Below are positions 32,988 to 43,650 of a stretch of 64,000 bases of DNA, in pieces; position 1 is the first letter of the stretch; each line of letters starts with the position of its first letter. Location: the NCBI RefSeq assembly GCF_900102075.1, contig NZ_FNAV01000001.1, positions 372,001 through 436,000 on the forward strand, given 5' to 3'. Origin of the DNA: Salipiger thiooxidans (GTDB lineage: Bacteria > Pseudomonadota > Alphaproteobacteria > Rhodobacterales > Rhodobacteraceae). The position numbers were made by a program, and so were the translations under genes. The notes beneath the pieces are model-generated. The model ran no database searches. It saw only the letters and a program-made list of their open reading frames with translations, and had not been told where the DNA came from.

Positions 32988-35066
32988 TCAGTGGCCCGCG
33001 ATCAGGCCCATGCTCTCGAGCTTCAGGATCACCTGATGTGCGCAGTTGTCGACATCGGTGCCTTCGGTCTCGACGCGCAGCTCGGGGTTGGCGGGAACGT
33101 CATAGGGGTCGGAGATCCCGGTGAATTCCTTGATCTTGCCTTCGCGTGCCAGCTTGTAGAGACCCTTGCGGTCACGACGCTCGCATTCCTCGATCGTGGT
33201 CGCGACGTGGACCTCGATGAAGGCGCCGAACTGCTCGATGTCCTCGCGCACGGCGCGACGGGTGGTCGCGTAGGGTGCGATGGGCGCGCAGATCGCGATG
33301 CCGCCGTTCTTGGTGATCTCGGACGCCACGTAGCCGATGCGGCGGATGTTGAGGTCACGGTGCTCTTTCGAGAAGCCGAGCTCGGAGGACAGGTTCTTCC
33401 GGACGATGTCGCCGTCGAGCAGCGTCACCGGACGGCCGCCCATCTCCATGAGCTTGGTCATCAGAGCGTTGGCGATGGTCGACTTGCCCGAGCCCGAGAA
33501 GCCGGTGAAGAACACGGTGAAGCCCTGCTTGGAGCGCGGCGGCTTGGTGCGGCGCAGCTCGGAGACCACCTCGGGGAACGAGAACCACTCGGGGATCTCG
33601 AGGCCTTCCTGAAGACGGCGGCGCAGTTCGGTGCCGGAGATGTTCAGGATGGTGACCTTGTCCTTGTCGAGGATCTCGTCGTTGGGCTCGTACTGGGCCC
33701 GCTCTTCCACATAGACCATGTGTTTGAACGGCACCATTTCGATGCCCATTTCCTCTTCGTGCTGCTTGAAGAGCTCCTGCGCGTCGTAGGGACCGTAGAA
33801 GTCCTCGCCGGCGGAGTTCTTGCCCGGGCCCGCGTGGTCACGGCCGACGATGAAGTGCGTCACGCCGTAGTTCTTGCGGATCAGGCCGTGCCAGACCGCC
33901 TCGCGGGGGCCGGCCATGCGCATGGCGAGCGGCAGCAGCGACATGGTGGTGGTCGACGCCGGGTACTTGTCGAGAACCGCCTCGTAGCAGCGCACGCGGG
34001 TGAAGTGGTCGACGTCGCCGGGCTTGGTCATGCCGACGACCGGGTGGATCAGCAGGTTGGCCTGCGATTCACGGGCGGCGCGGAAGGTCAGCTCCTGGTG
34101 GGCGCGGTGCAGCGGGTTCCGGGTCTGGAACGCCACGACCTTGCGCCAGCCAAGCTTGCGGAAGTAGGCGCGCAGCTCGTTCGGGGTGTCGCGACGGGCG
34201 CGGAAGTCGTAGTGCACCGGCTGCTGGATGCCGGTCACCGGGCCGCCGAGGTAGATCTTGCCGGCGGTGTTGTGCAGGTAGTTGACGGCGGGGTGCGCGT
34301 CGTCGTCGGCACCGAAGACCTTCTCGGCTTCCTTCGCCTTGTTCGGCTCCCACTTGTCGGTGACGGTCATGGTCGCGAGGATCACGCCTTCCTGGTCACG
34401 CAGCGCGATGTCCTGGCCGATCTCGATCTTGTCGGCGAAGTCTTCCTTGACGTCGAGCGTGATCGGCATCGGCCACAGGGTGCCGTCTGCCAGGCGCATG
34501 TCGTCGATGACGCCGTCGTAGTCCGCCTCGGACAGGAACCCTTTGAGCGGGTAGAAGCCACCGTTCATGAGCAGCTCGAGATCGCAGATCTGGCGCGGGG
34601 TCAGGTCGTGCGAGGTCAGCTCGGCCGCCTCGACCTTGAGCTTCTGCGCGCTGTCGTACGAGACGAACAGCTCGGGGATGGGAGCAAGGTAGTTCTGCAT
34701 CAGACTTGTCCTGTTAGTGGAGGGGACGTATGGGCTGCCGGTTCCGGTCAGCTCTGCGTGAAGGGCCTGGTACTCCAGGAATTTCCGCGCGAGGAAACGG
34801 TCGGTGAGTCTGGCTTTTTCAGCCGCTCCGCGCGAGGTCAGCGTGTAGGCGAACCTCTGGCGCCGGTCCGGCCCCACACGCTCGCTCACTTTGATGAACC
34901 CAGCTTCGGCAGCCGCTCGCAGCTGCGCGTTGAGCCGCCCGAGGGAGACCCCGATGGCCGATGCGATGTCCCGCTGCGACGCTTCCGGCGCCAGGTCGAC
35001 CTGGCGCAGAAGGTGAAACAGGGGACCTTCCTCATCGGTAATCGGTTTTGCACCAGGTGCGGGCAT
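32988..35066 (-). CDS. MarR-like wHTH fused to bifunctional sulfate adenylyltransferase/APS kinase
   Basis: One uninterrupted 692-aa frame. Residues about 1-120 are a winged-helix domain like the EPS-associated MarR group (ASQRDIASAIGVSLGRLNAQ, AEAGFIKVSERVG). Residues 123-692 are the full Sat-CysC enzyme that makes APS and then PAPS: sulfurylase motifs RNPLHRAHQ and VGRDHAGPGK, then the APS kinase P-loop TGFSGSGKSTIANAL and DGDIVRKNLSSELGFS. The enzyme part alone equals the usual length of roseobacterial Sat-CysC (about 570 aa). An AGGA before Met123 (34700) would allow a second, internal start, so both long and short products are possible. PAPS production suggests sulfated polysaccharide or sulfate assimilation. 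Confidence 0.9.
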   Translation of the reverse strand: MPAPGAKPITDEEGPLFHLLRQVDLAPEASQRDIASAIGVSLGRLNAQLRAAAEAGFIKVSERVGPDRRQRFAYTLTSRGAAEKARLTDRFLARKFLEYQALHAELTGTGSPYVPSTNRTSLMQNYLAPIPELFVSYDSAQKLKVEAAELTSHDLTPRQICDLELLMNGGFYPLKGFLSEADYDGVIDDMRLADGTLWPMPITLDVKEDFADKIEIGQDIALRDQEGVILATMTVTDKWEPNKAKEAEKVFGADDDAHPAVNYLHNTAGKIYLGGPVTGIQQPVHYDFRARRDTPNELRAYFRKLGWRKVVAFQTRNPLHRAHQELTFRAARESQANLLIHPVVGMTKPGDVDHFTRVRCYEAVLDKYPASTTTMSLLPLAMRMAGPREAVWHGLIRKNYGVTHFIVGRDHAGPGKNSAGEDFYGPYDAQELFKQHEEEMGIEMVPFKHMVYVEERAQYEPNDEILDKDKVTILNISGTELRRRLQEGLEIPEWFSFPEVVSELRRTKPPRSKQGFTVFFTGFSGSGKSTIANALMTKLMEMGGRPVTLLDGDIVRKNLSSELGFSKEHRDLNIRRIGYVASEITKNGGIAICAPIAPYATTRRAVREDIEQFGAFIEVHVATTIEECERRDRKGLYKLAREGKIKEFTGISDPYDVPANPELRVETEGTDVDNCAHQVILKLESMGLIAGH

Positions 35067-35230
35067 GACGAGCGACTCAAAGTGTGTTCACGGATGAACG
35101 CATTACACGGATGACCGGACAGAAAAAGCCCTAACTGGCCGATCAGGGGGATTCCTGCCGACGTGATTCTTGTGCAACGCCCGGTTGCCGGGAAATCACG
35201 CACTATCACTTCGCGCGCAGCGGAACACGA

Positions 35231-35257
35231 AAGGGGCGCGCCATCGGCACGCCCCTT
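35231..35257 (-). terminator. Terminator-like hairpin downstream of trxB
   Basis: Stem AAGGGGCG / CGCCCCTT with an 11-base loop; read on minus it is followed by TCGTG, so the U-tract is short. It lies 24 bp after the trxB stop. Confidence 0.6.
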
Positions 35258-35280
35258 CCCCGAGCCAGATTGGCGAGGGA

Positions 35281-36285
35281 TCAGTCCTCGGCCGGCACCT
35301 CGGCACCGTAGCCGAGCGGCAGGGACTCGTCCTTGCCCTCGTCGATGCCCTGCTCCGCGAGCCAGCGCTCGGCCTCGAGCGCGGCCATGCAGCCCATGCC
35401 CGCCGAGGTCACCGCCTGGCGGTACTTGTGGTCGGTCAGGTCACCCGCGGCGAAGACGCCGGGGATCGAGGTCGCGGTACTGTCGGGCTGGGTCTTCACG
35501 TAACCGCCCATGTGGGTCTCGAGCACGTCCTTGACCAGCTCGCTGGCCGGGGCGTGGCCGATGGCGATGAACACGCCCTTGCAGGGGATCTCGGTGATCT
35601 CGCCGGTGCGGACGTCCTTGGCACGCACCGCGGTCACGCCCTTGGGGCTATCCTCGCCCACGACCTCCTCGAGCGCGTGATGCCAGAGCGGCACGATCTT
35701 CTCGTGCTTCATCAGGCGGTCCTGCAGGATCTTCTCGGCGCGCAGCTCGTCGCGACGGTGGATCAGCGTCACCTTGCTGGCGAAGTTGGTGAGGAAGAGC
35801 GCCTCTTCCACGGCGGTGTTGCCGCCGCCCACCACGACGATCTCCTGCCCGCGGTAGAAGAAGCCGTCACAGGTCGCGCAGGCGGAGACGCCGAAGCCCT
35901 TGAACGCCTCTTCCGACTCGAGCCCCAGCCACTTGGCGCGGGCGCCGGTGGCAAGGATCACCGCGTCGGCGGTGTAGGTCGTGCCGCTGTCGCCATGCGC
36001 CACAAAGGGCCGCTTGTCGAGCTCGAGCGAGGTGATGATGTCCGAGATGATCTCGGTGCCCATGGCGCGGGCGTGGGCCTCCATGTTGACCATCAGGTCG
36101 GGGCCCTGGATCTCGGTGTGGCCGGGCCAGTTCTCGACCTCGGTGGTGGTGGTCAGCTGGCCGCCGGGCTCGAGCCCCTGCACGAGGATCGGCTCGAGCA
36201 TCGCGCGCGACGCGTAGACGCCGGCGGTGTAGCCCGCGGGGCCGGAGCCGATGATGAGAACCTTGGTATGGCGTGTGTCGGACAT
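35281..36285 (-). CDS. trxB: Thioredoxin reductase
   Basis: A 334-aa NADPH-dependent flavoprotein that reduces thioredoxin. It has the FAD motif [18 protein letters not shown], the redox-active [12 protein letters not shown] (CxxC), NADPH motif [16 protein letters not shown] with [10 protein letters not shown], and the FAD-binding end [20 protein letters not shown]. Start 36285 yields [15 protein letters not shown]. It is divergent from an Lrp-type regulator gene across a 192-bp gap. Confidence 0.96.
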   Translation of the reverse strand: MSDTRHTKVLIIGSGPAGYTAGVYASRAMLEPILVQGLEPGGQLTTTTEVENWPGHTEIQGPDLMVNMEAHARAMGTEIISDIITSLELDKRPFVAHGDSGTTYTADAVILATGARAKWLGLESEEAFKGFGVSACATCDGFFYRGQEIVVVGGGNTAVEEALFLTNFASKVTLIHRRDELRAEKILQDRLMKHEKIVPLWHHALEEVVGEDSPKGVTAVRAKDVRTGEITEIPCKGVFIAIGHAPASELVKDVLETHMGGYVKTQPDSTATSIPGVFAAGDLTDHKYRQAVTSAGMGCMAALEAERWLAEQGIDEGKDESLPLGYGAEVPAED

Positions 36286-36421
36286 GGGAGGCGCCTCGGA
36301 AGCTGTGGCATTCGGTTTGGTCCATGCATATAGACATGTGGGCCGCCTGCGCAAACCCCGGGCAGAACCATGCGATTCAGGTCGCAAATCATTAACAATC
36401 TTTCGCGAAAACGAAACTTTA

Positions 36422-36449
36422 TTGCGCCGGCCGTGCGGGATGGTATAAC
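36422..36449 (+). promoter_or_regulatory. Candidate sigma-70-type promoter of the Lrp-type gene
   Basis: TTGCGC (36422-36427) and TATAAC (36444-36449) are separated by 16 bp; the start codon is 28 bp after the -10 box. The pair fits the alphaproteobacterial housekeeping consensus. Confidence 0.5.
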
Positions 36450-36477
36450 AATCGCGAATTCACGTGAGGACTGACTG

Positions 36478-36978
36478 ATGCCCGGGAACCGGCTTGATCC
36501 CATCGACAGAAAGATTCTGGCCGAACTGCAAGCCGACGGTCGTATGACCAACGTCGAACTTGCCAAGCGCGTGGGCATTTCCGCGCCGCCCTGCCTGCGC
36601 CGTGTGCGCACGCTCGAAGAGCAGGGGTTCATCCGCGGCTACCACGCCGAGGTCGACCCGCGCGAGCTGGGATTCGAGGTTCAGGTCTTCGTCAGCGTCG
36701 GACTCCAGAGCCAGGCCGAGATCGACCTGCGCGCCTTCGAGGACCGCTGCCGTGCGTGGCCGCTCGTGCGAGAGTGCCACATGTTGAACGGCGAGGTCGA
36801 CTTCATCCTGAAATGCGTGGCACCGGACCTCTCGACCTTCCAGAGCTTCCTGACCGGCGAGCTGCTGACCGCGCCCAATGTCGGCTCGGTAAAGACCTCG
36901 CTGGTGATCCGCGGCGCCAAGGACGAGCCGGGCGTGCCCTTCGACGTGCTCGAGGAACGGCTGAACCGCAGCGCCTGA
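36478..36978 (+). CDS. Lrp/AsnC-family transcriptional regulator
   Basis: A 166-aa regulator. The N-terminal helix-turn-helix is LDPIDRKILAELQADGRMTN then VELAKRVGISAPPCLRRVRTLE; the C-terminal ligand-binding RAM domain includes VDFILKCVAPDLSTFQSF. Such proteins respond to amino acids and form octamers on DNA. GAGGA lies before ATG 36478. It is divergent from trxB; the next gene converges on it. Confidence 0.93.
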   Translation: MPGNRLDPIDRKILAELQADGRMTNVELAKRVGISAPPCLRRVRTLEEQGFIRGYHAEVDPRELGFEVQVFVSVGLQSQAEIDLRAFEDRCRAWPLVRECHMLNGEVDFILKCVAPDLSTFQSFLTGELLTAPNVGSVKTSLVIRGAKDEPGVPFDVLEERLNRSA

Positions 36979-37024
36979 CCGGCCGGGCGCAGGTCTCGGG
37001 CAACACCCCTTCAGGCGGCAGTCT

Positions 37025-37816
37025 TCAGGCCGTGACGAGCCCCTCGATCACGTCACGGGTCGTGCGCGTCATCGTCAGCTCGCCGAAATCATGCATCATC
37101 CCGATGTTCGGGAACATCGACAGGAACAGCGCCCGCATGGGCTCGCCGAGGCCGCGGGTGACGGTCTTGCCCGGGTGATAGGTCTCCATCTCGATCCCGC
37201 CCACCCGGATCGTGCCGTGCCGTCCGAGCATCAGGTGAAAGAGCTGCACCGGGGACGCCGGCGTGACCTGCACGATGCGGTCGCCGTCGGCGAAATCCGC
37301 CACCGGCACTAATACCCGCTCCTGCCCGATCAGCGATTTCAGGCGGCTGCGGCGCAGCACTATGCGGGCGGCAGGCCCCACCAGCACGTCCGCCTGCGGC
37401 CGTGTCGGCCCGAAGGCATCTGCGGTGATCCGCGACAGCTGCACGACCGTGGTCTCACCAGTCTCGACCCCCGGCACGTAAGAGGTCGAGCCGATCCACG
37501 TCACCGGCTGCGCGCCCTCGCTGCTCTGCACGTAGTCGCCCGGCAGCAGGTCCTCGATGGCGACGGGGCCGCGCACCGTGGGAATCAGCGTGCCGCGCGC
37601 GAAGGCGGTGGCCGCCTCCTCGAAGAGCGCGGTGGCCGGCGCAACGTGGCTCTTGCACGAGATGGTGAGATCGGGACGCAACGCGGCGGCCTCGTACCTG
37701 CGCATGAGAGAAGATGCGCGCTGCGGCCGCCCGTCCCGGAGAGAAGCGGTGTCACGATGGACATTGTCGGAAACCGGATCGCCCGAGGGACGGAAGGACT
37801 GGTGCAGGCTGGACAT
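37025..37816 (-). CDS. Hint-domain protein
   Basis: A 263-aa protein. The first 110 residues are low in recognisable features. From about residue 70 follows a Hedgehog/intein-type Hint fold: FARGTLIPTVRGPVAIEDLL, PGDYVQSSEGAQPVTWIG, and a C-terminal part with HLMLGRHGTIRVGGIEMETY. The usual catalytic first Cys of an intein is absent (the segment reads AFARGTLI), so splicing or self-cleavage is doubtful. Roseobacters carry many such Hint proteins, often of unknown function. Start 37816 has AAAGGGGG upstream. It converges with the Lrp-type gene. Confidence 0.8.
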   Translation of the reverse strand: MSSLHQSFRPSGDPVSDNVHRDTASLRDGRPQRASSLMRRYEAAALRPDLTISCKSHVAPATALFEEAATAFARGTLIPTVRGPVAIEDLLPGDYVQSSEGAQPVTWIGSTSYVPGVETGETTVVQLSRITADAFGPTRPQADVLVGPAARIVLRRSRLKSLIGQERVLVPVADFADGDRIVQVTPASPVQLFHLMLGRHGTIRVGGIEMETYHPGKTVTRGLGEPMRALFLSMFPNIGMMHDFGELTMTRTTRDVIEGLVTA

Positions 37817-38351
37817 GTGATCCCCCTTTCTTGAGGCGGTCACATCCGTGCTGGCCCCCACCAACAACGACAGAAGGACATTCGCGGCTTCGTTGGCGAG
37901 CAACAGGCCGGGCTGCCCAGCATCTGTCAAAATTGAACCGGATTTGACCTATTGAGGCCGGTCGGTCCGGCCCGATGTATAGGATTGTCGGAAAATACCG
38001 AACCGTTTCGCCACAATTCGCCGAGGGCCGGCGAATCAGGTGCAATCTTCAGGCAAGCGCCAGGAGCGTCGCGGGGCTCTTTCGTCGGGACTGGCAAAGG
38101 CGCCCGCAGGCCGGGCGACCTCCGGTCGCGGCCTCTTTGGTATCGATCAGCGTTCTTGTGAAACGGCTCTGCGCCTTCATTGCCAGCTCCCCATATCCGG
38201 TCCCGGACCTGCCGGGACACCCTTGCCGGATCGCAGGTGCGTCCTGCGTCCTGCACCGAGGATGCGCAGGAATTGGGGCACGTTTTGGACCCGTAGCGGA
38301 CAATTTCAGGAAATGGCCGCCTTTGTTTCCGGCCCTATCCCGGGTCCCGGG
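37817..38351. other. 535-bp intergenic region without a convincing gene
   Basis: Between the Hint gene's start and the 3' end of the pgeF-like gene. The ORFs here are short and lack ribosome-binding sites. Part of it (38085-38135) has GC-rich inverted repeats such as GCCCGCAGGCCGGGC and GACCTCCGGTC. A small RNA is possible but nothing fixes its ends. No tRNA fold was found by eye. Confidence 0.45.
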
Positions 38352-39107
38352 TCAGAGCCGGATCACCGAGATCAGCCGGCCGTAGTCGGCTTCCTTGTCA
38401 TGCACCGACCGGCGGTACGAGAAGAAGCGCTCCGGGTCGGAATAGGTGCAATGCCGGGTCCATTGCGCCTCGACGCCGGCGCTGCGCAGGCGGTGCAGCC
38501 CGTAGCCCGGCAGGTCGAAGTGCAGCCGGTCGCCCGAGCCACCGGCGAAGAACCGGGCGTTGACCGGATCCTCGGCCATGAAGACGTCGAAGAACTCGGG
38601 ACCGACCTCGTAGGCGCGCTGGCTGATCGACGGGCCGATCACCGCCTGGATGTTCCCGGGCGTGGCCCCGAGCGCCACCATGGCCGACACCGTGGCGTCG
38701 AGCACGCCGTCCAGCGCCCCGCGCCAGCCGGCATGGGCCGCGCCGATGACGCCGGCCTCGGGATCTCCGAAGAGCACCGGCTGGCAGTCCGCTGTCAGCA
38801 CCGCGAGCGCCACGCCCGGGGTGGCGGTGACGAGCGCGTCGGCTTCGGGCACCGGCCCCTCGTGCGGGCCCGACACGGTCATGACGCGCGCGGAATGGGT
38901 CTGGTGCACGTTGATCAGCTGCGCGACCGGCACCTCCATCGCGTCGGCCACCCGCGCGCGGTTGATGGCGACGATCTCGGACTGGTCCGAGGAGCCGTTG
39001 CCGCAGTTGAGTCCGGCGAAGACTCCCGAGGAAGCGCCCCCTCGTCGGGTGAAGAACCCGTGCCGGAAAGGGGTCAGGGCCTGCGAGGTGATGATCTCAA
39101 GCGTCAT
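38352..39107 (-). CDS. pgeF: Peptidoglycan editing factor/laccase-domain protein (PgeF, YfiH family)
   Basis: A 251-aa protein of the copper/zinc-dependent YfiH group. Conserved His and Cys ligands appear in VHQTHSARV, TADCQPVLFGD and AAHAGWRGALDG; the end RRHCTYSDPERFFSYRR is typical, reading RHCTYSDPERFFSYRR here. Members remove L-Ser mis-incorporated into peptidoglycan precursors. Start 39107 overlaps the methyltransferase stop by 4 bp; a much longer in-frame reading upstream would overlap that gene and is rejected. Confidence 0.9.
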   Translation of the reverse strand: MTLEIITSQALTPFRHGFFTRRGGASSGVFAGLNCGNGSSDQSEIVAINRARVADAMEVPVAQLINVHQTHSARVMTVSGPHEGPVPEADALVTATPGVALAVLTADCQPVLFGDPEAGVIGAAHAGWRGALDGVLDATVSAMVALGATPGNIQAVIGPSISQRAYEVGPEFFDVFMAEDPVNARFFAGGSGDRLHFDLPGYGLHRLRSAGVEAQWTRHCTYSDPERFFSYRRSVHDKEADYGRLISVIRL

Positions 39108-40165
39108 GTCAGAAGTCCGGGCGGCGGTGTGGCGCTTTCGGGGAAGAACCCGAGTGTCTTGAACAGCGAACCCATTTCCTCGGGGTGCGTCAACCGGCGA
39201 TGTGCGGCAATGTGGCTGTCGAGTGCCGGGCCTTCGAGCTTTGCGGCAAGGGCCCGCGCACGATCGGTGATACCGAGCCGTTCGAGGAAGATGCCCTGCG
39301 GCACCAGCGGGGCGGTGGCACAGGGCGCGGCCTGCGCGAGCGCACCAAAATCCACGTGAGCGGTGAGATCCGCCTCGCCCGGGCAGTCGAGCGGCCCGAG
39401 CTTGCGATGGCGGCGGACCGCCTGGAACGTGTCGCCCAGACTTTGGTCGCTGCCGTAGTCGACGATGAGCGCGGCGCCGCCGTGTTCGGCGATGCGGCGG
39501 CCGATCTCGGCGGCGATCCCGGTGGCGGGGGCGCAGGTCTCGACCATGTCGCCCTCCTGCGTGTCCGCAAGCCGCGACTCGAGCGACGCCAGCGCCACCG
39601 GCTCGGTAAGCCCGAAGGCCAGCGCGCCGTCCTGCACGCCCACGACGCGCTCGGCCCAGCCGGTGCCCACGCGCAGGAACTGCCGGATGGGCAGCGCATC
39701 GAAGAACTCGTTCGCAAGCAGGAAGAGCGGCGCCTCGGGCAGGTCGGCGACGCTCTCGTGCCAGACCGGCATCAACGGCGCCAGCCGCCGGTGCTGGGCG
39801 TCGCGCAACGTGGGCGAGGCCTCGACGAGGTGCAGCCGCGCCGCCTCGAGCATCCCCGGCACCGCGCGCATCGCGCGCGTGGCGTCGGCCATCAAGGTCC
39901 CCCGCCCCGGCCCGAGCTCGGCCAGGACGAACGGCGCGGGCCGGCCCTGATCGATCCAGCACTGCGCGAGGCAGAGCCCCAGCAGCTCGCCGAACATCTG
40001 GCTGATCTCGGGGGCGGTGGTGAAATCGCCCGCCGCACCCAGCGGGTCGCGGGTGGCGTAGTAGCCGTGCTGCGGATGCAGGAGACAGGCCGTCATGTAT
40101 TCCGCGACGCTCATCGGGCCCTCGGCGGCGATGCGCCGGTGCAGGATCTCGGCCAGCGGGGTCAT
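39104..40165 (-). CDS. SAM-dependent methyltransferase of the MidA/NDUFAF7 family
   Basis: A 353-aa class I methyltransferase. Typical signatures are SVAEYMTACLLHPQHGYYAT, GDFTTAPEISQMFGELLG, LAELGPGRGTLMAD (SAM-binding) and LLANEFFDALPIRQF. In mitochondria NDUFAF7 dimethylates an arginine of the complex I subunit NDUFS2; a similar role in bacteria is assumed. It starts 4 bp after lgt and is coupled to the pgeF-like gene, a common alphaproteobacterial arrangement. Confidence 0.92.
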   Translation of the reverse strand: MTPLAEILHRRIAAEGPMSVAEYMTACLLHPQHGYYATRDPLGAAGDFTTAPEISQMFGELLGLCLAQCWIDQGRPAPFVLAELGPGRGTLMADATRAMRAVPGMLEAARLHLVEASPTLRDAQHRRLAPLMPVWHESVADLPEAPLFLLANEFFDALPIRQFLRVGTGWAERVVGVQDGALAFGLTEPVALASLESRLADTQEGDMVETCAPATGIAAEIGRRIAEHGGAALIVDYGSDQSLGDTFQAVRRHRKLGPLDCPGEADLTAHVDFGALAQAAPCATAPLVPQGIFLERLGITDRARALAAKLEGPALDSHIAAHRRLTHPEEMGSLFKTLGFFPESATPPPGLLT

Positions 40166-40169
40166 GCCG

Positions 40170-41057
40170 TCACACCCGCCGCCGCGCCGCCACCAGCAGC
40201 GCCAGCCCCACGAGGATCATCGGCAGCGACAGGATCTGCCCCATGGTGAGCCCCCAGCCGTTCACGTGCCACGCAAGGCCGAGCGGATTGCCGGGCGAGA
40301 CGAACTGCGCATCCGGCTGCCGTACCAGTTCCACCAGGAAGCGCGCGACGCCGTAGCCCGCGAAGAACACCCCCGCGACGACGCCCGGCGTCTTCAGCGC
40401 ACCGCGCGCGAAGGCCAGCCAGATCAGCAGCCCGCCCAGCAGGATGCCCTCGAGCCCGGCCTCGTAGAGCTGCGACGGATGCCGCGCGCAGAGCTCGCCC
40501 ACCGCCTGCCCGCAGGCCTGCGCCGCCTCGCCCGGGAAGATCACCCCCCACGGCAGGTCGGTCGGCCGCCCCCAGAGCTCGGCGTTGACGAAATTGGCAA
40601 GCCGCCCCAGCAGCAGCCCCGGCGGAACCGCCAGCGCCACGGTGTCGGCGGCTGGCAGCAGCGGGATGCGATGGCGCGAGAAGAATGTCAGCGCCGCGAC
40701 GATCACCCCGATCAGGCCGCCGTGGAAGGACATGCCGCCATGCCAGATCATCAGGATCTCGGCCGGATGACTGAAATAATAGCCCGGCTGGTAGAACAGC
40801 ACGAAGCCGAGCCGGCCGCCAAGGATGATGCCGAGGATGATCCAGGTCATCAGCTGCTCGAGCTGCTCCGGCGTCATCGGCGGGCGGTCGTCGCGCCAAA
40901 GCGTCGCACGCTTCAGCGCCGTCGCCGCCAGTTTCCAGCCCAGCAGGATGCCGGCGATATAGGCCAGCGCGTACCAGCGCAGGGCGAATTCGAAACTGCC
41001 GATCGAGATCGAGAACAGCTCGGGCGAGAGCGGCGGGAAAGGAATGGCGGCTTTCAT
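40170..41057 (-). CDS. lgt: Prolipoprotein diacylglyceryl transferase
   Basis: A 295-aa inner-membrane enzyme that adds diacylglycerol to the lipobox cysteine of lipoproteins. Seven or so hydrophobic segments are visible. Conserved parts include [52 protein letters not shown] and [13 protein letters not shown]. The ATG at 41057 begins [12 protein letters not shown]. It heads a three-gene row with MidA-like and pgeF-like genes. Confidence 0.96.
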   Translation of the reverse strand: MKAAIPFPPLSPELFSISIGSFEFALRWYALAYIAGILLGWKLAATALKRATLWRDDRPPMTPEQLEQLMTWIILGIILGGRLGFVLFYQPGYYFSHPAEILMIWHGGMSFHGGLIGVIVAALTFFSRHRIPLLPAADTVALAVPPGLLLGRLANFVNAELWGRPTDLPWGVIFPGEAAQACGQAVGELCARHPSQLYEAGLEGILLGGLLIWLAFARGALKTPGVVAGVFFAGYGVARFLVELVRQPDAQFVSPGNPLGLAWHVNGWGLTMGQILSLPMILVGLALLVAARRRV

Positions 41058-41166
41058 GGGCGCATGAGTGCAATTGCTTTGGCGGGGAAGTCAACATCGC
41101 CCACGCGGACTTGAGCCCGGGGCCCACGCGCTCCATATAGAGGCAAGAACGCATCAGGAGGTCACC

Positions 41167-41412
41167 ATGCAGACCCGCAGCAAGGTTTTCGACGACATCT
41201 CGCAGCTCATGACCAACGCCATGGGCGTGGCGCAGGGCGCAAAGGAAGAGGCCGAGACCGCCATGAAGTCGATGATCGACCGCTGGCTGGCGGACCGCGA
41301 CTTCGTCACCCGCGAGGAATTCGACGCCGTCCGCGCCATGGCCCAGAAGGCCCGCGAGGAGAACGAGGCGCTGAAGGCACGCCTCGACGCCCTCGAGAAA
41401 CGCGCCGACTGA
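41167..41412 (+). CDS. UbiK-family accessory factor
   Basis: An 81-aa helical protein, MQTRSKVFDDISQLMTNAMG at its start and a coiled coil at its end (KAREENEALKARLDALEKRA). This is the BMFP/UbiK pattern; in E. coli UbiK helps aerobic ubiquinone synthesis. AGGAGG lies 6 bp before ATG 41167. It is divergent from lgt. Confidence 0.85.
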   Translation: MQTRSKVFDDISQLMTNAMGVAQGAKEEAETAMKSMIDRWLADRDFVTREEFDAVRAMAQKAREENEALKARLDALEKRAD

Positions 41413-41578
41413 GCGCGCCGCACTGCAGAGCCTCTGTGCCCGGCGATCGCGTCCGGGCGCAGCCGGGGCGCGTGTCTCAACAGGGTGACGGATGTCAGCG
41501 CCTGCGGACCCGCCCCTTCCGCCTCCCCGGAGCCTGATTCTGCTGGCTCCGGCAGCGTCACAGAGCCATGCGCGGGCC

Positions 41579-41606
41579 TTGCCTTGCGCGTGATGTGACG
41601 CTATAG
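41579..41606 (+). promoter_or_regulatory. Candidate promoter of the rplO-secY operon
   Basis: TTGCCT (41579-41584) and CTATAG (41601-41606) with a 16-bp spacer, 95 bp before the rplO start. The same combination (TTGCCA, 16 bp, CTATAG) occurs before rpmC on the other strand. A hairpin CGGTGGC / GCCACCG follows at about 41612-41630. Confidence 0.6.
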
Positions 41607-41701
41607 GCCCCCGGTGGCATTGCGCCACCGATTCAGAAAACCAAGAAACGCCGTGGTTGGCCCGTTCGCTTCGGGGTCACATCCGGCAATGGAGAAGCGA
41701 C

Positions 41702-42172
41702 ATGAAACTCAACGAACTGCGCGACAATCCGGGCGCAACCCGGTCCAAGAAACGCATCGGCCGCGGCCCGGGCTCGGGCAAGGGCAAGATGGGTGGCCGT
41801 GGTATCAAGGGCCAGAAATCCCGTTCGGGCGTGGCCATCAACGGCTACGAAGGCGGCCAGATGCCGCTCTACCAGCGTCTGCCCAAGCGCGGCTTCAACA
41901 AGCCGAACCGCAAGGACTACGCTGTCGTCAACCTCGGCCTGATCCAGAAGTTCGTCGACGCGGGCAAGCTCGAAGCCGGCTCGATCACCGAAGAGACCCT
42001 CGTCTCGTCGGGCCTCGTGCGCCGCAGGCTGGACGGCATCCGCGTCCTTGCCAAGGGCGAGGTCACCTCGGCCCTCACCATCGAGACCACCGGCGCGTCG
42101 AAATCGGCGGTCGAGGCGGTCGAAAAGGCGGGTGGCACGCTGAAAGTTGCGGTGGCGGCAGCCGCCGAATAA
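41702..42172 (+). CDS. rplO: 50S ribosomal protein L15
   Basis: A 156-aa protein beginning [20 protein letters not shown] with the typical glycine-rich [20 protein letters not shown] and GFEGGQ-like [21 protein letters not shown] 41702 follows GGAGAAGCGAC. In most bacteria rplO directly follows rpmD; here it is the first gene of a transcription unit and rpmD lies about 17 kb away on the other strand. Confidence 0.98.
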   Translation: MKLNELRDNPGATRSKKRIGRGPGSGKGKMGGRGIKGQKSRSGVAINGYEGGQMPLYQRLPKRGFNKPNRKDYAVVNLGLIQKFVDAGKLEAGSITEETLVSSGLVRRRLDGIRVLAKGEVTSALTIETTGASKSAVEAVEKAGGTLKVAVAAAAE

Positions 42173-42225
42173 GCGGGTTGTGAGCGGTGAGACAGCCGCT
42201 TACATAGGACCCCACGTTTTCCACG

Positions 42226-42262
42226 AACGCCGCCGGAGCCGGAAAGCGCTTCCGGCGGCGTT
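42226..42262 (+). terminator. Hairpin between rplO and secY
   Basis: Perfect 12-bp arms AACGCCGCCGGA (42226-42237) and TCCGGCGGCGTT (42251-42262) around a 13-base loop; no long T run follows. It could attenuate or process the message between rplO and secY. Confidence 0.5.
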
Positions 42263-42282
42263 CTGCCTTCGAGAGGACCCGC

Positions 42283-43646
<1,364 letters not shown>

Positions 43647-43650
<4 letters not shown>

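Noticed and set aside
38085-38135. tRNA or structured RNA gene in the 535-bp gap
   Set aside because: GC-rich inverted repeats are present, but no cloverleaf, anticodon loop or CCA end could be drawn. Kept only as an unexplained intergenic region.
39108-39962. In-frame upstream extension of the pgeF-like gene to 536 aa
   Set aside because: The extension lies inside the MidA-like gene in another frame. The ATG at 39107, which overlaps the upstream stop by 4 bp, gives a protein of normal family length.
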